Below are positions 63,888-64,000 of a stretch of DNA of 64,000 nt, piece after piece. Each line of letters opens with the position of its first letter. Within the stretch, counting starts at the first letter, position 1. The DNA lies in NCBI GenBank assembly GCA_012270965.1, contig JAAXHJ010000092.1, positions 1 through 64,000 of the forward strand. The letters are read 5' to 3'. The DNA comes from Candidatus Palauibacter poriticola (lineage in GTDB: Bacteria > Gemmatimonadota > Gemmatimonadetes > Palauibacterales > Palauibacteraceae). A program made the position numbers and the translations under genes. The notes below the pieces were generated by a model. That model worked only from the letters and a program-made list of their open reading frames with translations, searched no databases and was not told where the DNA came from.

Positions 63888-64000
63888 TCAGGCGTCCATG
63901 ACCTGCCGGCCGATCTCGCGCAGGGCGCGGTCCCGGCCGACCGCAAACAGCTGCCGGAGCTGCTCGCCGGCCCGGAAGCGGGCGTCACGGTATCGGCGGA
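63888..64000 (-). CDS. C-terminal end of an unidentified gene (cut by window edge)
   Basis: The last 37 codons of a minus-strand gene read RRYRDARFRAGEQLRQLFAV then GRDRALREIGRQVMDA, a basic helical tail ending at TGA 63890-63888. The next gene's ATG follows one base later (TGACATG), so the two should be in one operon. Too little is present to identify it. Confidence 0.5.
   Translation of the reverse strand, partial: RRYRDARFRAGEQLRQLFAVGRDRALREIGRQVMDA

Overview
This 64 kb window is high-GC bacterial chromosome with dense coding, many GTG starts and short or overlapping gene junctions. It contains housekeeping genes (gyrA, recF-dciA-gyrB, rho, ssb, thyX, glpK), many secreted BNR, propeller, TPR and outer-membrane proteins, and several ECF sigma factors. 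This mix fits a Gemmatimonadota-like bacterium. That placement is an inference; no rRNA or tRNA gene was seen. The recF-dciA-gyrB block is often found near the replication origin, but dnaA and dnaN are not in the window.

Layout. 1-4,700: a decaying tandem array of a two-gene cassette (M15-type peptidase-like protein plus secreted HEAT-like protein) and a broken beta-propeller gene. 4.7-12.5 kb: a Tat-type PLP enzyme, a DUF3224 protein, secreted TPR, SH3-like and barrel proteins, moeA and a FabH-like synthase. 12.7-14.6 kb: an ECF sigma factor with a membrane anti-sigma candidate that carries a glycogen-binding-type domain. 14.8-19.4 kb: a D-threonine-aldolase-like enzyme, then a minus-strand run of unknown gene-etfB-etfA-xdhC. 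19.4-25.3 kb: ECF sigma factor, membrane protein, Spy/CnrX-like protein, TolC, efflux adaptor and MacB-type permease, laid out like a metal-resistance locus. 26-31.1 kb: patatin, SbcD-like nuclease and SbcC/YhaN-like ATPase with overlapping start and stop codons. 31.2-39.2 kb: ferredoxin-NADP reductase, CDP-alcohol phosphatidyltransferase, ssb, an MCE protein, rho and a large BNR-repeat secreted protein. 39.5-47.2 kb: FmdB-like protein, gyrA, an Nramp-related transporter, thyX and glpK. 47.2-49.8 kb: a tandem duplication of a secreted peptide plus propeller lipoprotein, with scars of gyrB and glpK at its junction. 49.8-54.5 kb: recF-dciA-gyrB and a PAP2 phosphatase. 54.6-64 kb: mainly acyl-CoA metabolism (HBDH, thiolase), slipin, a decarboxylating dehydrogenase, TPR, CorC/HlyC and DUF3108 genes.

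An interspersed palindromic element occurs at least seven times between genes. It has outer arms GCAGCCCGTG and CACGGGCTGC and the core GCTGCGTTCGAGCGGCG. In some places it abuts stop codons, and in one it appears to form an N-terminal coding extension. The most distinctive features are this repeat family, the two decaying or duplicated secreted-protein cassettes, the sigma/anti-sigma sensor loci, and the operon coupling a patatin to a membrane-hairpin SbcC-like ATPase.
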